A stretch of 64,000 bases of DNA from Acinetobacter sp. ANC 4204 (lineage in GTDB: Bacteria; Pseudomonadota; Gammaproteobacteria; Pseudomonadales; Moraxellaceae): the NCBI RefSeq assembly GCF_002135205.1, contig NZ_NEFZ01000010.1, forward strand, positions 124,001 to 188,000. Reading direction: 5' to 3'. This document shows positions 17,229 to 26,374 of the stretch, in pieces. The translations under genes were made by a program, and so were the position numbers. The notes beneath the pieces were generated by a model, which had not been told where the DNA came from, did no database searches, and saw nothing but the letters and a program-made list of their open reading frames with translations. Within the stretch, counting starts at the first letter, position 1. Every line of letters starts with the position of its first letter.

Positions 17229-18122
17229 CTATAAATTTGGATACTGCAAACGGACAGCTTGTACTGTGTTTTTCATAAGATAGGCAATCGTCATTGGACC
17301 CACGCCCCCTGGCACTGGAGTAATTGCACTCACCATCGGTAAGACATCATTGAAGTCGACATCCCCTACTAAGCGAGGTTTTCCATCTTTGATAATTCGG
17401 TTAATTCCTACATCAATAACTACGGCATCAGCTTTTAAATAGGATGCAGTAACCATATTTGGCTTTCCGACAGCTGCGACTAAAATATCGGCTTGTTGGC
17501 AGACTAGATGTAAGTCTTGAGTCTTAGAATGTACAACGGTAACTGTACAATTCTCTTTTAACAGCAATGCAGCCATGGGCTTGCCTACAATATTTGAACG
17601 ACCGATAATAACGGCATGTAGACCACTCAAATCTTGACCTAAAGTTTCTTTAATTAAGCGTACGCAACCCGTTGGGGTACATGGTGTAAGTACGTCTCGC
17701 CCTTGGCTCAGCCCACCGACATTTTCACTGTGAAAGCCATCGACATCTTTTTTAGGATCAATGTGTTCTAACACTCTTATTTCATCAATTTGTTTGGGCA
17801 ATGGCAGTTGCACCAATATGCCATGTACGTTTGGATCACTATTTAAAGCATCAATGGTTTTAAGTAAATCTGTTTCACTTAACTGTTCATCAAAACGAAA
17901 CTCTAAAGAACAGATGCCAACAAATTTGGCTTTTTCGACTTTATTGCGGACGTACACGTGACTGGCAGGATCATCACCCACTAAAACCACCGCCAGACAA
18001 GGCTCAATACCTTGTTGTTGCAATGTGATCACATCATCTTTGACTTCTTCTAGCACGCGCTGGGCGATTGCTTTGCCATCAATAATTTTGTCATCATCTT
18101 GTTGTAATAAGGCCAGACTCAT
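17229..18122 (-). CDS. folD: Bifunctional methylene-THF dehydrogenase/cyclohydrolase FolD
   Basis: This 297-residue FolD interconverts methylene-THF, methenyl-THF and 10-formyl-THF with NADP. Typical motifs are SHVYVRNKVEKAKFVGI with the catalytic lysine region, GILVQLPLPKQID, the DVDGFH segment, the GRSNIVGKPMA nucleotide-binding loop and PVPGGVGPMT. It overlaps purU by 4 nt (ATGA) and ends 42 nt before the chosen soxB start. In this operon it would convert methylene-THF made by the Sox complex into 10-formyl-THF. A housekeeping folD may exist elsewhere in the genome, making this a pathway-dedicated copy. Confidence 0.93.
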   Translation of the reverse strand: MSLALLQQDDDKIIDGKAIAQRVLEEVKDDVITLQQQGIEPCLAVVLVGDDPASHVYVRNKVEKAKFVGICSLEFRFDEQLSETDLLKTIDALNSDPNVHGILVQLPLPKQIDEIRVLEHIDPKKDVDGFHSENVGGLSQGRDVLTPCTPTGCVRLIKETLGQDLSGLHAVIIGRSNIVGKPMAALLLKENCTVTVVHSKTQDLHLVCQQADILVAAVGKPNMVTASYLKADAVVIDVGINRIIKDGKPRLVGDVDFNDVLPMVSAITPVPGGVGPMTIAYLMKNTVQAVRLQYPNL

Positions 18123-18985
18123 TTGAACACCACTGTACGGTTATCATTCATAAATACGCGATGTTCTACAAAATATTTCACTGCTTTTGAAAGTGCGATC
18201 GTTTCAGTATCACGACCAACTGCAACTAGATCTTCAGGAAGATAAGCATGATCTACACGCTGTACAGCCTGCTCAATAATTGGACCTTCATCTAAGTCAC
18301 TGGTGACAAAGTGTGCGGTTGCACCGATGAGTTTTACCCCACGGTCAAAGGCTTGATGATAAGGTTTTGCCCCTTTAAAACCTGGTAAAAACGAGTGGTG
18401 AATGTTGATGGCACGACCTGCCAATTGTGTGCATAAATTATTTGATAGAATTTGCATATAGCGCGCTAATATCACTAGCTCAGTTTTAGTTTCATCAATG
18501 ATTTTAAGGAGTTCTTCTTCTTGCTGTTGTTTGGTTTCTTTGGTCACAGGAAGATAAATAAAACGGATACCTTCACGTTCAGCAACTGCACGTAAGTCTA
18601 AGTGGTTAGAAACTATTGCCGTAATTTCAAAATTTAACTCACCTTTATGCTGGCGATATAATAAATTCAGTAAGCAATGATCAAACTTACTCACCATAAT
18701 CATGACTTTCATGGGTTTTTTCTTTTCATAAAACTGTGCATTTAATGAAAATTTCTCTGACACCTCTGCAAAGCCGAGTTTTAGTTGCTCAAGATCTCCA
18801 TTGCCATCATTGAAGCGAAAAACAATACGAGTAAAAAAGCGTCCAGTAATTTCATCGTCATATTGCGACATTTCACTAATAAAACAATTGTTTCCTGCCA
18901 GATAGCCTGAAACTGCAGCGACAATGCCAGAAGCAGCTGGACAAGAAATTTTTAAGACATACTGGTTAACAAGATCGTGAGACAT
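18119..18985 (-). CDS. purU: Formyltetrahydrofolate deformylase PurU
   Basis: This 288-residue enzyme hydrolyses 10-formyl-THF to formate and THF. An N-terminal ACT domain (residues 8-85) precedes the formyltransferase fold. The active-site signature is AINIHHSFLPGFKGA, and the downstream aspartate lies in TSDLDEGPIIEQ. It is the first gene of the Sox operon and has GAGG 6-7 nt before its ATG. Placing purU and folD ahead of soxBDAG closes a C1 loop: THF is recycled and the methyl carbon leaves as formate. Confidence 0.94.
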   Translation of the reverse strand: MSHDLVNQYVLKISCPAASGIVAAVSGYLAGNNCFISEMSQYDDEITGRFFTRIVFRFNDGNGDLEQLKLGFAEVSEKFSLNAQFYEKKKPMKVMIMVSKFDHCLLNLLYRQHKGELNFEITAIVSNHLDLRAVAEREGIRFIYLPVTKETKQQQEEELLKIIDETKTELVILARYMQILSNNLCTQLAGRAINIHHSFLPGFKGAKPYHQAFDRGVKLIGATAHFVTSDLDEGPIIEQAVQRVDHAYLPEDLVAVGRDTETIALSKAVKYFVEHRVFMNDNRTVVFK

Positions 18986-19034
18986 GGTATTTCCTCAATA
19001 TAAATTTGTAGGAAGTCGGAATCTGAAATTTAAA

Positions 19035-19051
19035 AATTCTCTTAAAGAATT
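19035..19051. promoter_or_regulatory. Candidate operator upstream of purU
   Basis: AATTC-N7-GAATT lies about 50 nt upstream of the purU start codon. A similar site occurs 50 nt upstream of the permease start (5592-5608). In AT-rich DNA this may be chance; no regulator is assigned. Confidence 0.3.
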
Positions 19052-19161
19052 ATTTTTTCCTATTGGGAATTTATATAAGATTTTTTTTTGATCGTCTATC
19101 TGTTTTTTATATTTTTATTTATATAAATCAAAACTTTATAGTTATTTTGAACGTAAAGAAC

Positions 19162-19191
19162 CAGGGTAATGTTCACTTGATCATTACCCTG
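19162..19191 (-). terminator. Hairpin after the small orphan gene
   Basis: CAGGGTAATG (19162-19171) pairs perfectly with CATTACCCTG (19182-19191) around a 10-nt loop, just past the 77-residue gene. The following U-tract is poor, so factor-independent termination is likely but not certain. Confidence 0.6.
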
Positions 19192-19205
19192 TTAGAGATG
19201 TGCCT

Positions 19206-19439
19206 TTAACATAAAACTTCGACTTTATGATATTGCTTGAGTTGAAGTAATGAAGTGAATGGATTCTCAGATTGGCATAAGTGGTTGAGCTGTTCATGGA
19301 ATTGGTACTCAAAAATATCATTACAATATATCGCCCACCCTTTGGTTAAATGCGTTTCGGTATTTTCTATATATAGTTCGCATGAGTTTTGTCCGATTAA
19401 ACGGATATCCTTAATTTTAAATAAGCTGAATTCACCCAT
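19206..19439 (-). CDS. Small hypothetical protein
   Basis: I do not recognise this 77-residue protein. The open frame can begin with TTG at 19460, but the ATG at 19439 (MGEFSLFKIKDIR) has GGAG 8 nt upstream and is the better start. The product is soluble, mixed alpha/beta, with two cysteines in its N-terminal half and a C-terminal one (KVEVLC). It stands alone, followed by a clear hairpin, which supports expression as a unit. No domain or partner can be named. Confidence 0.55.
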   Translation of the reverse strand: MGEFSLFKIKDIRLIGQNSCELYIENTETHLTKGWAIYCNDIFEYQFHEQLNHLCQSENPFTSLLQLKQYHKVEVLC

Positions 19440-19460
19440 TTGAGTTACTCCACTAATCAA

Positions 19461-19698
19461 TCTATTTAAACATTAGCAAGGAATATGCCAGTCTGTTATT
19501 TACATATATTTCAATACCATATATTAATTATTTATATTTAAATTCCTCACAGGAAATATTTATGCATTGTTTTTGTGCATTCAGCTACAGCTACGTTTAG
19601 TTTTGTTGCATTCTGCTAGCTTTCTTACAAAAAACTTAGCGCATATTCCTTCAGGCCCTTTAGGTGGAGATGTAGGTACTTAATGATTCTCCTATACA
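19461..19698. other. Intergenic region left of the IS element
   Basis: No gene with a normal start is visible. On the plus strand an open stretch ends at a TAA near 19682 with residues like SGPLGGDVGT, but it has no ATG and no ribosome-binding site. It may be debris. Confidence 0.35.
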
Positions 19699-20737
19699 GG
19701 CTTTGTTGCACAAAGATTTATAATTTGAAGCACTCCCCAACTCACTCAAATTTAAGTTACAACTCGGGTATGAGGTCGGCCTAATTCCGTAAATTTATTC
19801 AGTACGGCTATACGGGCATGTATCTCATTGACTTGGCTCCCAAAGTTTCTTGAATATAGTCGATCGCCTAATAATTTAATGCAATGCATTTTGGTTTCGA
19901 CCAAACTTCGCCGATGATAGCCTGACCATTTTTTCCATAGGTCCTGCCTAAATGTTTAACAGTAAGAAGTAATTCATTTCGCTCTTGCGAATGAACTTTT
20001 GTATCTTTCCAAGGCTTTGCATTTTTTCTGGGTGGAATAACTGCATTCGCTTGCCGATCTGCAATGACCTGACGGCATTGTTTTGTGTCATAAGCCCCGT
20101 CTGTATAAACTGAATCAATCTGTTCATCCAACGGGATTTGTTCAAGTAAATCCCCAAGGACTTATGAATCGCTCACATTGTTCGTAGTCAACTGTGCAGC
20201 CCGTATTTGCAGGGTTTTAGCATCTATACCAATGTGAAGTTTACGCCATTGACGACGATATTCAGGCTGATGTTTCCTACGTTTCCATTCACCTTCACCT
20301 AAAAACTTTAAGCCAGTAGAATCAACGAGTAGGTGTAATCCATCACGACTTTTTTGATAGCCAATTGCAAGATCAATATACCTTTGTCTTCTGCAAATGG
20401 TGGAATAATCTGGGGCTGTCCAATCTAATCCACAGAGTTTAATCAGGCTTTATACAAAGCCAGTGACCATGCGTAGGGAAAGACGAAATATGGATTTAAT
20501 CATTAAGCAGCATTGGATAGCTGTATCGGAATAAGTCTGATTTCGACCATGTTTGCTTTTTGGTTGAGCGTACCATTGTGTTTTGGGATCAAACGAAATG
20601 GCAATATTCCCACGATTAATGAGAGCTTGGTTATATGTGGACCAATTGGTTGTACGGTAGATTTTAGGTGTAGGCTTATTCATTCGAAAATTATATTATG
20701 GAATAAGCCTTTAGAGATAGGTTTGTGCAACAAAGCC
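19699..20737. mobile_element. IS5-family element, IS903 subgroup, 1039 bp, inactive
   Basis: Perfect 16-bp terminal inverted repeats (GGCTTTGTTGCACAAA at 19699-19714, inverse at 20722-20737) bound a 1039-bp element. Repeat sequence, length and transposase match the IS903-type group common in Acinetobacter. The 9-nt flanks (TCCTATACA and ATTCAAATG) are unrelated, so no target duplication remains. This suggests flanking recombination or deletion after insertion. The transposase is broken. It sits 27 bp from the OmpA-like T6SS gene and marks that end of the T6SS locus. Confidence 0.92.
19752..20683 (-). pseudogene. IS5-family transposase, inactivated
   Basis: The frame starts at ATG 20683 (MNKPTPKIYRTTNWSTYN), typical of IS903-type transposases. 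It is interrupted by an in-frame TAA at 20450-20452 after RMVTGFV. A second TAA follows NNVSDS where related elements have a glutamine codon. A 1-bp deletion near GRTYGK shifts the final part, which otherwise continues to a TAA at 19752. The homology is continuous across all three lesions, so this is one decayed gene. The preserved domain includes the DDE-type stretch around LLVDSTGLKF and VYTDGAYD. Confidence 0.9.
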
Positions 20738-20764
20738 ATTCAAATGTAACTTTCAATACAAAAT

Positions 20765-21529
20765 TTATATCACATCAAATTCAATTCGACGATTCTTCTT
20801 GCGCCCATCAGCCGTAGCATTATCAGCAACAGGTTTATTTGCTCCCATTCCTTCAACACTTAAACGCTCTTCAGCGATATGCTTGTTGAGCAAATAGTTT
20901 TTTACAGCAATAGCTCGCTCTTTACTTAAAGCTAGATTCTTTGTCGCATCACCAGAACTATCTGTATGCCCAACAATTCGGACTTTCTTTCCTCCAACCT
21001 TATTTAAAGCCAGTGCCATTTCATCTAAAATCTGTGTCCCGCTTACTGCTAAAATGGCACTGCCAGATTCAAATTCGATAATTCGATTTTTAAGCGTATC
21101 ATCAATAATTTGTTGTTCTGCCTGATTTACAGAAAATTGCGTATTTAAGCGATAAGGCGGTATGACTAAACCCTGAAATAAGTTTGTTATGGGCTGGATA
21201 TCCGTTGAGTTCATTACTTTTCCATTGAGTTCCATCTGCGTACCACGTACGGACAATTTCCCTTGATGTACTTTTTTTAGCTCTGGAATCACCAAATTCG
21301 CTACAGACTCACTCCAACCCGATGGTGCATTTACAGCTTTAACTTGTATTTTATCAATAATTTGATCTGCACCATAAATGCTGTACATTTTAGCTAATAT
21401 GGTTTGCTTACTGGCTTGATTGGGAACAATGCCTTCTACAATAACCGGCTCTGCCCAAACGTTGACACCGAAAAGCAGTGTTAAACTGAATAGAATTTCC
21501 GTTGTTTTAATTTTATAATTTATTTTCAT
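20765..21529 (-). CDS. OmpA-family peptidoglycan-binding protein of the T6SS locus
   Basis: This 254-residue exported protein has a signal peptide ending VNVWA. After an uncharacterised BON-like N-terminal part, the C-terminal third is an OmpA domain: VRIVGHTDSSGDATKNLALS, RAIAVKNYLL and GANKPVADNATADGRKKNRRIEF. It should sit in the periplasm or outer membrane and hold peptidoglycan. It begins 6 nt after tagF and is the last gene of the minus-strand T6SS operon. Since TssL here has no peptidoglycan-binding domain, this protein may anchor the apparatus. In Acinetobacter it has been called tagN; I leave the symbol blank as I am not certain. Confidence 0.85.
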   Translation of the reverse strand: MKINYKIKTTEILFSLTLLFGVNVWAEPVIVEGIVPNQASKQTILAKMYSIYGADQIIDKIQVKAVNAPSGWSESVANLVIPELKKVHQGKLSVRGTQMELNGKVMNSTDIQPITNLFQGLVIPPYRLNTQFSVNQAEQQIIDDTLKNRIIEFESGSAILAVSGTQILDEMALALNKVGGKKVRIVGHTDSSGDATKNLALSKERAIAVKNYLLNKHIAEERLSVEGMGANKPVADNATADGRKKNRRIEFDVI

Positions 21530-21535
21530 ATCTCA

Positions 21536-22492
21536 TTAATCTATAAATGTTTTTTTAAAAATTCTTACGCCTTGCATTAAGCTTAATTGCCTCTCACTTA
21601 ATGCTTGTTCAAGGGTTGCCAAACCAGCATTTTGCTCTAAATATGGGTCGATCCAATTTGCATTGACCAATGAAACCCAACGACCTGTATCCATTTTTTG
21701 TGTAAAAATTTCACTTAATGTAAGAATATCAGCGCCTTGAAAACCAAATAGTAAGATCGGTTTTTCGTCATGAGAAATGCCTATCAAGAGCTCTGCATTT
21801 TGATTTTGAATAAAATAACTGATTAACTTGACCCAAAAAGCTGCAATTTCGTAGCAATAAGCAGCGTTATGAATAGGTAAAATCAAAACTTTGGTAAGGC
21901 GACTCGTCCCTTGCTGAATAACTGGTTGTAGCAACAAACCTAATCCAATCATACTTTGGGCAAACTCGTAACTACTAATTTTTAGTAATTGTGCAAATGA
22001 GTGGATTGTATGATGTTCATAAAATGCAGAGGCTTCAACATGATTAAAAACCTGAATTTCATTCTGTAATTTCGTCAACTTATCCAATAATATATTTTCA
22101 TCGCGTAGTGACCGCATTACACGGTTTTTTTGAAACAAATCAATCAAAGTTTGTTTATAGCGGTATGGTGCATAAATAATATGCTGGAAACTATCATCAA
22201 CCTCCAATAAATGGCTTAAGACCATTGGAAATTGGCGCCCTGAACTATCATGGCTTGCAATTAAATTTGCCACAAGAAAATGATTTTCTTGTGGGTTTGC
22301 AATGAAAAAGTCTAATGATGGTAATTTCTCATAAGCTTGAGCAAAGTTTTCCGATTGCATCGCATGTTCTAAAGCTTCCGTAATCCATTGGTCAATCACC
22401 TGAATTAAAGCATATTGTCCACGTGTTTTTAAGAAATCGCCATGTGCTGGGTATTTTCCATAATATAAAGGCAATGTACGCAGTTCATCCAT
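21536..22492 (-). CDS. tagF: T6SS-associated protein TagF (ImpM family)
   Basis: This is a 318-residue TagF/ImpM protein. The signature [16 protein letters not shown] at the N-terminus is diagnostic and is followed by [12 protein letters not shown]. TagF proteins act in the cytoplasm as negative post-translational regulators of T6SS assembly in Pseudomonas and Agrobacterium. The ATG at 22492 leaves 36 nt to tssM. The length is longer than single-domain ImpM (about 220 residues), and the last 100 residues have no clear assignment. Confidence 0.9.
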   Translation of the reverse strand: MDELRTLPLYYGKYPAHGDFLKTRGQYALIQVIDQWITEALEHAMQSENFAQAYEKLPSLDFFIANPQENHFLVANLIASHDSSGRQFPMVLSHLLEVDDSFQHIIYAPYRYKQTLIDLFQKNRVMRSLRDENILLDKLTKLQNEIQVFNHVEASAFYEHHTIHSFAQLLKISSYEFAQSMIGLGLLLQPVIQQGTSRLTKVLILPIHNAAYCYEIAAFWVKLISYFIQNQNAELLIGISHDEKPILLFGFQGADILTLSEIFTQKMDTGRWVSLVNANWIDPYLEQNAGLATLEQALSERQLSLMQGVRIFKKTFID

Positions 22493-22528
22493 ATCGGCAC
22501 GCCTCCTTATCCCATGTCTTCCATAAAA

Positions 22529-25500
22529 TCATGAACGTGGCTCCTGCAAATTTGTAGGAGCTTTTAAACTCACCGCTGTTGCTACAGGTGCTGTTTGTGC
22601 AGCCACCACACGAACGGATTTAGTTGAAACCACTTGATCAACTAATTGCATACCGTTATAGCTACGTTGCCCTCCTACTCCACCACTAGCATCCCCGCTG
22701 ATTAAACGGAAGTTAACTTTTACAGCAAGTTCAGGATTTTGTTGATTTTTCCATATCATTTCATAGCTTCCTCCACGTTGCGTACGTTGTGCACTGTCAA
22801 TTAAACGATTAATCCCGTACTCACCTGGAGCCTCAAAAATCGTATGGGTTTTTCCATCTAAATCAATAGCTGTAATACGTGCACCTGGAATTGCACCTGC
22901 ATTTGGCCAAACAAAGTTCACCCACTGCTGAACCCCATTTTCATAGAGCATACGTTGTCCATCAATATCAATGGTATATGATAGAAGTTTAGTATTTTCA
23001 ATTGGGTAAAATTGAAAATTAGATTGATTTTGGGCTACTGATGCAGATGAAGTTTGATTTAACTCTCCTGTGGCCATGCCACGACTTGGCGCAACATAAG
23101 TTTGAAAATTTACAACAAATTGTGGATTCAAACTGATACCTAGATCTTTCCAAGTCTTCGATGTCAAAGTATATCCACGACGAATGACCAACGGATCAAG
23201 TGTCTCTTTTACATAACGTGCAATACTGCCATTCTCCCCGAGAACTTGACTGATCTCACTGCTGGTGGCTTGTAAAGTTGCAGAAGAGTTAAACGGATAT
23301 TTCTTACTCAAACCACTATTAAATGGTTGATATACCTGCATTTGCCAAAGTTTATTCATCTCATCTTGTGCTGGAGTAATTAAACTCTCAAATGACTGTG
23401 TAAGGGGTGACATAAGTAGCTTTTGTAGTATTTTTTGATCTGGCTCAGACAACCCAACAGACATTTTTTCATCTACCAGTTTTTGCGTTGTATTGAATAC
23501 TGAATTTTGCTCATTAATGGTAGATTTAACCAAGCTTATTGTAGCTGGCCCAACGTCACCAGAGCTTTTTAGATCATTGAATTTGCTACGAACTTGTGCC
23601 AAAGACTGCATATATTCATCAAGCAAAGATTTATTTTGTTGATCATCACGTTTACGGACCAACTGATAAAACATTTGAAACTCGTTGGAAATAGACCCTT
23701 GAGCTTGATTTAAGATAGTTGCATTAAGTTTTGCATCATCACGTCTTAAGACTTTACGTTTAAACCAAGCAACAAATCCAGTCTGTGGTGCTGCAAGTTC
23801 AGCCATTACAACAGGATTATCCCAACTAGTCTCTGTCGCAACTCGATCAAACACGCTGCGAATTGGTGAGTTTTCTGGTTCACCTAAAACTTGGATAAAA
23901 TTCGTTTGTTGAGCATAATCACTTGCTTTCGCATAATGTATGCCCGTCAGAAATTTTCTCCACTCCGCAATATATTCCTTTTTATATAAGTCAGTTAGCT
24001 GTTTTCTGATTTGATCTGGGCTACCGCTAAAGCTTAAATCGTCAGATTGCGTGCTATTTAGCACCCAATCTTTGGTGTCTGTTGGGCGCTTGGCAACTTC
24101 ATCAATAGCTTGTTCGATATATTCAGACCATGCGGCATGTGTAAACATGCCTGGTAGTGCATAACTACCTAAAATTGTATTTTGATTCGTCTCACCCAAC
24201 ATCTGTTTTATGGTCAATGCAGGATAACGAACTGCTGCGCGCATTTTGAGTTCATTATAAACACGATCTCGTGCAGGCATGCCTCGTACTACAGACAACA
24301 AGGCTTGACGTGCTTGATCCACCACCAGACTATCTGAGCTTAGGACTGGAAACTTAGGATCATTTGTTAAAGTCATGCTATATGACAGCACTTGCTCAGC
24401 TTTTTGAATCATTTCACCGCGTGGCATTTGTCCACGATTATTGTCTAACCACGACCGCCAAAAGCGAGTCACTTGGTCACTTAAATGACTGGCATCCATA
24501 TATTGAGCATTACCCATCATCAAATAGGCTTTTAATGCATTGTATGCATCTTGTGGATTCGTATCACTCGGCTCTAAATATTGCTGTGTTTTTGAAACAG
24601 GTGTTAGCTTTACATTGCTATGATTGGTTCGCAATTGCTCTTCATTGGCTTTAACACGTTGTAAATATTGAGTAATATTTTGCTGCGTTGGAACCAATAT
24701 AATTTGTTGAACACCTTTTAAGTATTCAGTTTTAAGCTTCTCATGCAGCTCATCTCCTTGATATAAACCAAAAGCAAACTTTAGTGGTCGATCTTGCTCA
24801 AATTGATCGAGTTGTTGCATACGTTCTTGTAAAATTAACAGTGCGTTAAGCTGTGTGGACAACTCTTGACCTGACTGTTTTTCAAGTAACACAACCTTTT
24901 CTAAGTCAGCCTGTACATCGGTAATCAGTTGTTGATTATTACGATAAGACCAAACCCATAGACTTAAAATAAGAGCCACACCAAATAAAGCGGTAACGAA
25001 TGCAATATACCGTTGACGTTTACGCGTTGGGTTGATGTGTTGCTTAACTAAGTTTTTGTCTTTTAAAATAACGTCTGAAAATAGACCTTTTAAAAAATAA
25101 CCATGATTTTGTGAAATTGAACGTGTTGGAATACCGCTGTCATTACCCAAACCTTTCTGTAATAAAAAGTCTTGTGCAATTTGTTCAGTCATTGGGCTTT
25201 CGATGATACCTTCTTGTAGCGCACTCGTGAAATAAAAACCACGAAAAACAGGCTTAAATTGATAAGGATTATCTTCGAAAAGTGTACCAATAAACGTTTT
25301 CAATGCAGGCTTTAAGCTCTTAAACTCCAAAGGAAAAGTCATTACGCTTGGCGAGATATTCTGAGCGTGTCGACGGCTAAGATGTGTGGTACTCACCCCT
25401 TTCAAACCGTCGTATAAAATTGAATAATGTTTCTCAAATAACTCAACCGCATGGTTTGATGCATCTGTGCTATAAGGTAACGTTGCGCCCCAAACCTGGT

Positions 25501-26350
25501 CAAACTCGTTCACTTCATAGCATTCAAAAAACTCTGTAAAACCAGCAATCAAATCCATTTTCGAAAAAACCAGATAAACTGGAGAGAAAACCTCTAAACG
25601 TTCAGTTAGATCTTGAATACGTGCACGTAAATTTTTCGCAAGTTTAATTGATTTTTCAGGGCTATTACTGACTAACTCAGCAATACTCACAATCACAATC
25701 AAACCGTTAATAGGTGCCTTGGAACGATTCTTTTTTAGAATATTTAATAAACCTAACCACTCAAAATGGTCATCCGCATAAATGGAGTAACGCCCTGCGG
25801 TGTCCAATAAGACTCCTTCTGTTGAAAGAAACCAATCACACTGGCGTGTTCCACTTAAACCGGCAGAAACTGATCTTTGATGTGTCTCTTCAAAAGGAAA
25901 TTTTAGACCCGAGTTATAAATGGCTGAGCTTTTTCCAGCAGCGGGATTACCAATCACCATATACCATGGCAATTCATATAAGGCTGCATTGCCTTTCTTA
26001 TCGCCTAGTTTAGATTTCCGAATCAATTGGATAGACTCTTTCATTTGTTGTTGAATCAAATGAAGCTCATCGTTGTTTTTCTGCTTTCCATATTCAGCTT
26101 TCGTATCATGGGCAATGGCGTCAGCAAGCACCTCACCTTGTGCAGCGTGTCGACGACGCATAATCAATAAATACACACCCCAAATCACAAGCCCTAATAC
26201 ATAACAGATCATTAAAGCCCAAAAAACTTTGGCGGGAATCGTGTTATACATTGCAAATAACGCAACAAAACAAGATAAAGCGATAATGGCCTTAGGATTC
26301 GTCACATACTGCCAAACATAACCTAATACGTTGTAAAATAAAGAATTCAC
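22529..26350 (-). CDS. tssM: T6SS inner-membrane protein TssM (IcmF)
   Basis: This 1273-residue core component of the membrane complex starts at GTG 26350. Two N-terminal membrane helices (about 21-35 and 41-64) are followed by a cytoplasmic NTPase-like domain with Walker A GNPAAGKS (134-141). A third helix lies near residue 440, and a long periplasmic part carries the IcmF-related and C-terminal beta domains. Intact Walker A suggests nucleotide binding. It pairs with TssL. No TssJ lipoprotein gene is present, which is typical of Acinetobacter. It lies 24 nt downstream of the unnamed membrane-protein gene. Confidence 0.95.
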   Translation of the reverse strand: MNSLFYNVLGYVWQYVTNPKAIIALSCFVALFAMYNTIPAKVFWALMICYVLGLVIWGVYLLIMRRRHAAQGEVLADAIAHDTKAEYGKQKNNDELHLIQQQMKESIQLIRKSKLGDKKGNAALYELPWYMVIGNPAAGKSSAIYNSGLKFPFEETHQRSVSAGLSGTRQCDWFLSTEGVLLDTAGRYSIYADDHFEWLGLLNILKKNRSKAPINGLIVIVSIAELVSNSPEKSIKLAKNLRARIQDLTERLEVFSPVYLVFSKMDLIAGFTEFFECYEVNEFDQVWGATLPYSTDASNHAVELFEKHYSILYDGLKGVSTTHLSRRHAQNISPSVMTFPLEFKSLKPALKTFIGTLFEDNPYQFKPVFRGFYFTSALQEGIIESPMTEQIAQDFLLQKGLGNDSGIPTRSISQNHGYFLKGLFSDVILKDKNLVKQHINPTRKRQRYIAFVTALFGVALILSLWVWSYRNNQQLITDVQADLEKVVLLEKQSGQELSTQLNALLILQERMQQLDQFEQDRPLKFAFGLYQGDELHEKLKTEYLKGVQQIILVPTQQNITQYLQRVKANEEQLRTNHSNVKLTPVSKTQQYLEPSDTNPQDAYNALKAYLMMGNAQYMDASHLSDQVTRFWRSWLDNNRGQMPRGEMIQKAEQVLSYSMTLTNDPKFPVLSSDSLVVDQARQALLSVVRGMPARDRVYNELKMRAAVRYPALTIKQMLGETNQNTILGSYALPGMFTHAAWSEYIEQAIDEVAKRPTDTKDWVLNSTQSDDLSFSGSPDQIRKQLTDLYKKEYIAEWRKFLTGIHYAKASDYAQQTNFIQVLGEPENSPIRSVFDRVATETSWDNPVVMAELAAPQTGFVAWFKRKVLRRDDAKLNATILNQAQGSISNEFQMFYQLVRKRDDQQNKSLLDEYMQSLAQVRSKFNDLKSSGDVGPATISLVKSTINEQNSVFNTTQKLVDEKMSVGLSEPDQKILQKLLMSPLTQSFESLITPAQDEMNKLWQMQVYQPFNSGLSKKYPFNSSATLQATSSEISQVLGENGSIARYVKETLDPLVIRRGYTLTSKTWKDLGISLNPQFVVNFQTYVAPSRGMATGELNQTSSASVAQNQSNFQFYPIENTKLLSYTIDIDGQRMLYENGVQQWVNFVWPNAGAIPGARITAIDLDGKTHTIFEAPGEYGINRLIDSAQRTQRGGSYEMIWKNQQNPELAVKVNFRLISGDASGGVGGQRSYNGMQLVDQVVSTKSVRVVAAQTAPVATAVSLKAPTNLQEPRS

Positions 26351-26374
26351 GTTACTCTCTTATTCTTTTTTAAT

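Noticed and set aside
19948..20157. Alternative frame inside the IS element
   Set aside because: It is out of frame with the transposase homology, which continues through the neighbouring frame; it is not a separate gene.
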